A model generated the notes under the pieces. The model was given only the letters and a program-made list of their open reading frames with translations, was not told the DNA's origin and ran no database searches. A stretch of DNA of 14,436 nucleotides from Rhodobacteraceae bacterium UBA2776 (GTDB lineage Bacteria; Pseudomonadota; Alphaproteobacteria; Rhodobacterales; Rhodobacteraceae): positions 16,130-30,565 of the forward strand of contig DEIK01000075.1 of the NCBI GenBank assembly GCA_002352425.1, read 5' to 3'. Made by a program: the position numbers and the translations under genes. Each line of letters begins with the position of its first letter. Position 1 is the first letter of the stretch. Positions 13,413 through 14,436 of the stretch are shown here, piece after piece.

Positions 13413-14436
13413 TAGACACCCCTGATCCTGACTTTTCGCAAGTTGCCTTGTCGGAGTACCTGTTGAAAATCCTGCCCGATGCGGGGCCGTTGCAATCGGT
13501 GTTGCGCTTCAAGGGCGGGCAATCCAACCCGACCTATCTGTTGCAAATGCAGGATGGGCGCAAATTGGTGATGCGGCGCAAACCGTTTGGTGATTTGTTG
13601 AAATCGGCCCATGCGGTGGACCGCGAATACCGCGTGCAAAAGGCGCTTGCGGGCAGCAGCGTGCCGGTCGCCACGATGCTGCATCTATGCGAAGATGTCA
13701 GCGTGATCGGCGCGATGTTTTATGTGATGGATCACGTCGAGGGGCGGATTATCTGGGATCCGCAATTGAACGAAATACCCCGCGCCGAACGCCATGCCTA
13801 TTATGATCGCATGGCGCAAACCCTCGGGGCGCTGCACAGTGTTGATATTGACGCCACAGGCCTGTCGGATTTCGGCCGCCCCGGAAATTATTACCAACGT
13901 CAGATCACCCGCTGGGGCCGCGCCTTTCGCGAAGGCAAAACCGTTGAGCGCCCCGATATGGACCGCGTGATGGCATGGCTGGAGGCCACCCCCTGCCCCG
14001 CCGATGACCGCGTGGCGCTGGTGCATGGCGATTACCGGCTGGACAACATGATGTTCGACCCCGATGCGCCGCAGGTGTTGGCCGTTCTGGACTGGGAAAT
14101 TTCTACGCTGGGTCATCCGTTCGCCGATATTTCCTATCAGTGCATGCAGTGGCGCCTGCCCACAGGCGGTGCCTTTCCCGGCCTTGCGGGGATTGATCGC
14201 ACCGCCCACGGATTACCCACCGAGGACGAATACATCGCGCTTTATTGCAAGGCTGCCGGTATCAATAGCATTCCGCATTGGCCCTATTATATGGCGTTCA
14301 ATTGCTTTCGGATGGTCGCCATTCTTGAGGGCATCTTGCGCCGGATCAAAGACGGCACCGCCGCTGATCCCGATCGTGGCCGCGAGATGGGTAAAGTCAT
14401 TCCCGATTTGCTGGCGATTGCGCTGGAACAGATAGA
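13409..14436 (+). CDS. Phosphotransferase family protein (APH fold, ACAD10/11-like), 3' end outside window
   Basis: Aminoglycoside-phosphotransferase-fold protein of the group that accompanies acyl-CoA dehydrogenases (ACAD10/11 kinase-like domain); 342 residues visible, close to the usual full length of about 340-350. The N-lobe shows RFKGGQSNPTYLL (33-45) and a nucleotide-site lysine region KLVMRRKPFG. The catalytic motif is LVHGDYRLDNMMF (204-216, Asp208) and the metal-binding motif is VLDWEISTLGHPFADISY (226-243, Asp228). These proteins likely phosphorylate a hydroxy-acyl or other small hydroxylated substrate before a dehydrogenase/elimination step; they are not antibiotic-resistance enzymes. 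ATG 13409 overlaps the gntR stop. An acyl-CoA dehydrogenase gene would be expected beyond the right edge. The true substrate cannot be told from the sequence. Confidence 0.9.
   Translation, partial: MIDTPDPDFSQVALSEYLLKILPDAGPLQSVLRFKGGQSNPTYLLQMQDGRKLVMRRKPFGDLLKSAHAVDREYRVQKALAGSSVPVATMLHLCEDVSVIGAMFYVMDHVEGRIIWDPQLNEIPRAERHAYYDRMAQTLGALHSVDIDATGLSDFGRPGNYYQRQITRWGRAFREGKTVERPDMDRVMAWLEATPCPADDRVALVHGDYRLDNMMFDPDAPQVLAVLDWEISTLGHPFADISYQCMQWRLPTGGAFPGLAGIDRTAHGLPTEDEYIALYCKAAGINSIPHWPYYMAFNCFRMVAILEGILRRIKDGTAADPDRGREMGKVIPDLLAIALEQI

Noticed and set aside
13685..14209. Minus-strand 174-aa open frame
   Set aside because: Antisense to the phosphotransferase gene with its HGD and DWE motifs.
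1..14436. CRISPR arrays, tRNA/rRNA genes, toxin-antitoxin or defence systems
   Set aside because: Looked for and not seen: no regularly spaced repeats with spacers, no cloverleaf-like segment, and no defence-type motifs in any credible frame.

Overview
The window looks like chromosomal DNA of a marine alphaproteobacterium, most likely a Rhodobacteraceae/Roseobacter-type organism. This is judged from the close family resemblance of the dor/tor-type respiratory genes, the Urt proteins and several gene remnants, and from a gene order (response regulator divergent from cytochrome-chaperone-reductase) that matches the Rhodobacter dor locus. No database search was possible; all family names come from reading translations.

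Left part (1-4826): a TMAO/DMSO respiration locus. On the minus strand, in transcription order, are torC (membrane-anchored pentaheme cytochrome c), torD (molybdoenzyme chaperone, overlapping torC by 8 nt) and, after a 151-nt gap, torA (Tat-exported molybdenum reductase, cut off at base 1). Divergent from torC is torR, an OmpR-type response regulator. No sensor kinase (torS) or periplasmic torT is present. Matching tandem GTAAA repeats spaced 10 and 11 bp lie both in the torC/torR intergenic region and in the torD-torA gap, so torA probably has its own TorR-controlled promoter. Electrons would pass from quinol through TorC to periplasmic TorA, with TorD maturing TorA in the cytoplasm.

Middle left (4827-5969): a gene graveyard. 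It holds an arginase/agmatinase-family fragment, an amino-acid ABC transporter ATPase C-terminus with an in-frame stop, and the C-terminus of a SAM-dependent methyltransferase, followed by a non-coding leader with two related palindromes upstream of urtA.

Centre (5970-11942): a complete urea ABC transporter operon, urtABCDE. It encodes a periplasmic binding protein, two permeases (UrtB with a long periplasmic N-terminal domain) and two ATPases. The downstream genes are tightly packed or overlapping, and a strong stem-loop sits between urtA and urtB. No urease genes are in the window.

Right (11943-14436): a second scar. It contains a truncated left end of an IS6-type insertion sequence starting 7 bp after urtE, a frameshifted serine/threonine kinase fragment, and an internally deleted scpB fragment in the opposite direction. 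After it comes an intact two-gene unit: a FadR-type GntR regulator, with a promoter that carries a near-ideal GntR operator in its spacer, and an overlapping ACAD10/11-like phosphotransferase cut off at the right edge.

I see no RNA genes, CRISPR array or clearly new multi-gene system. The most interesting signals are the paired TorR-box arrays, the GntR promoter-operator, the urtA palindromes, and the two decayed boundaries on either side of the urt operon.
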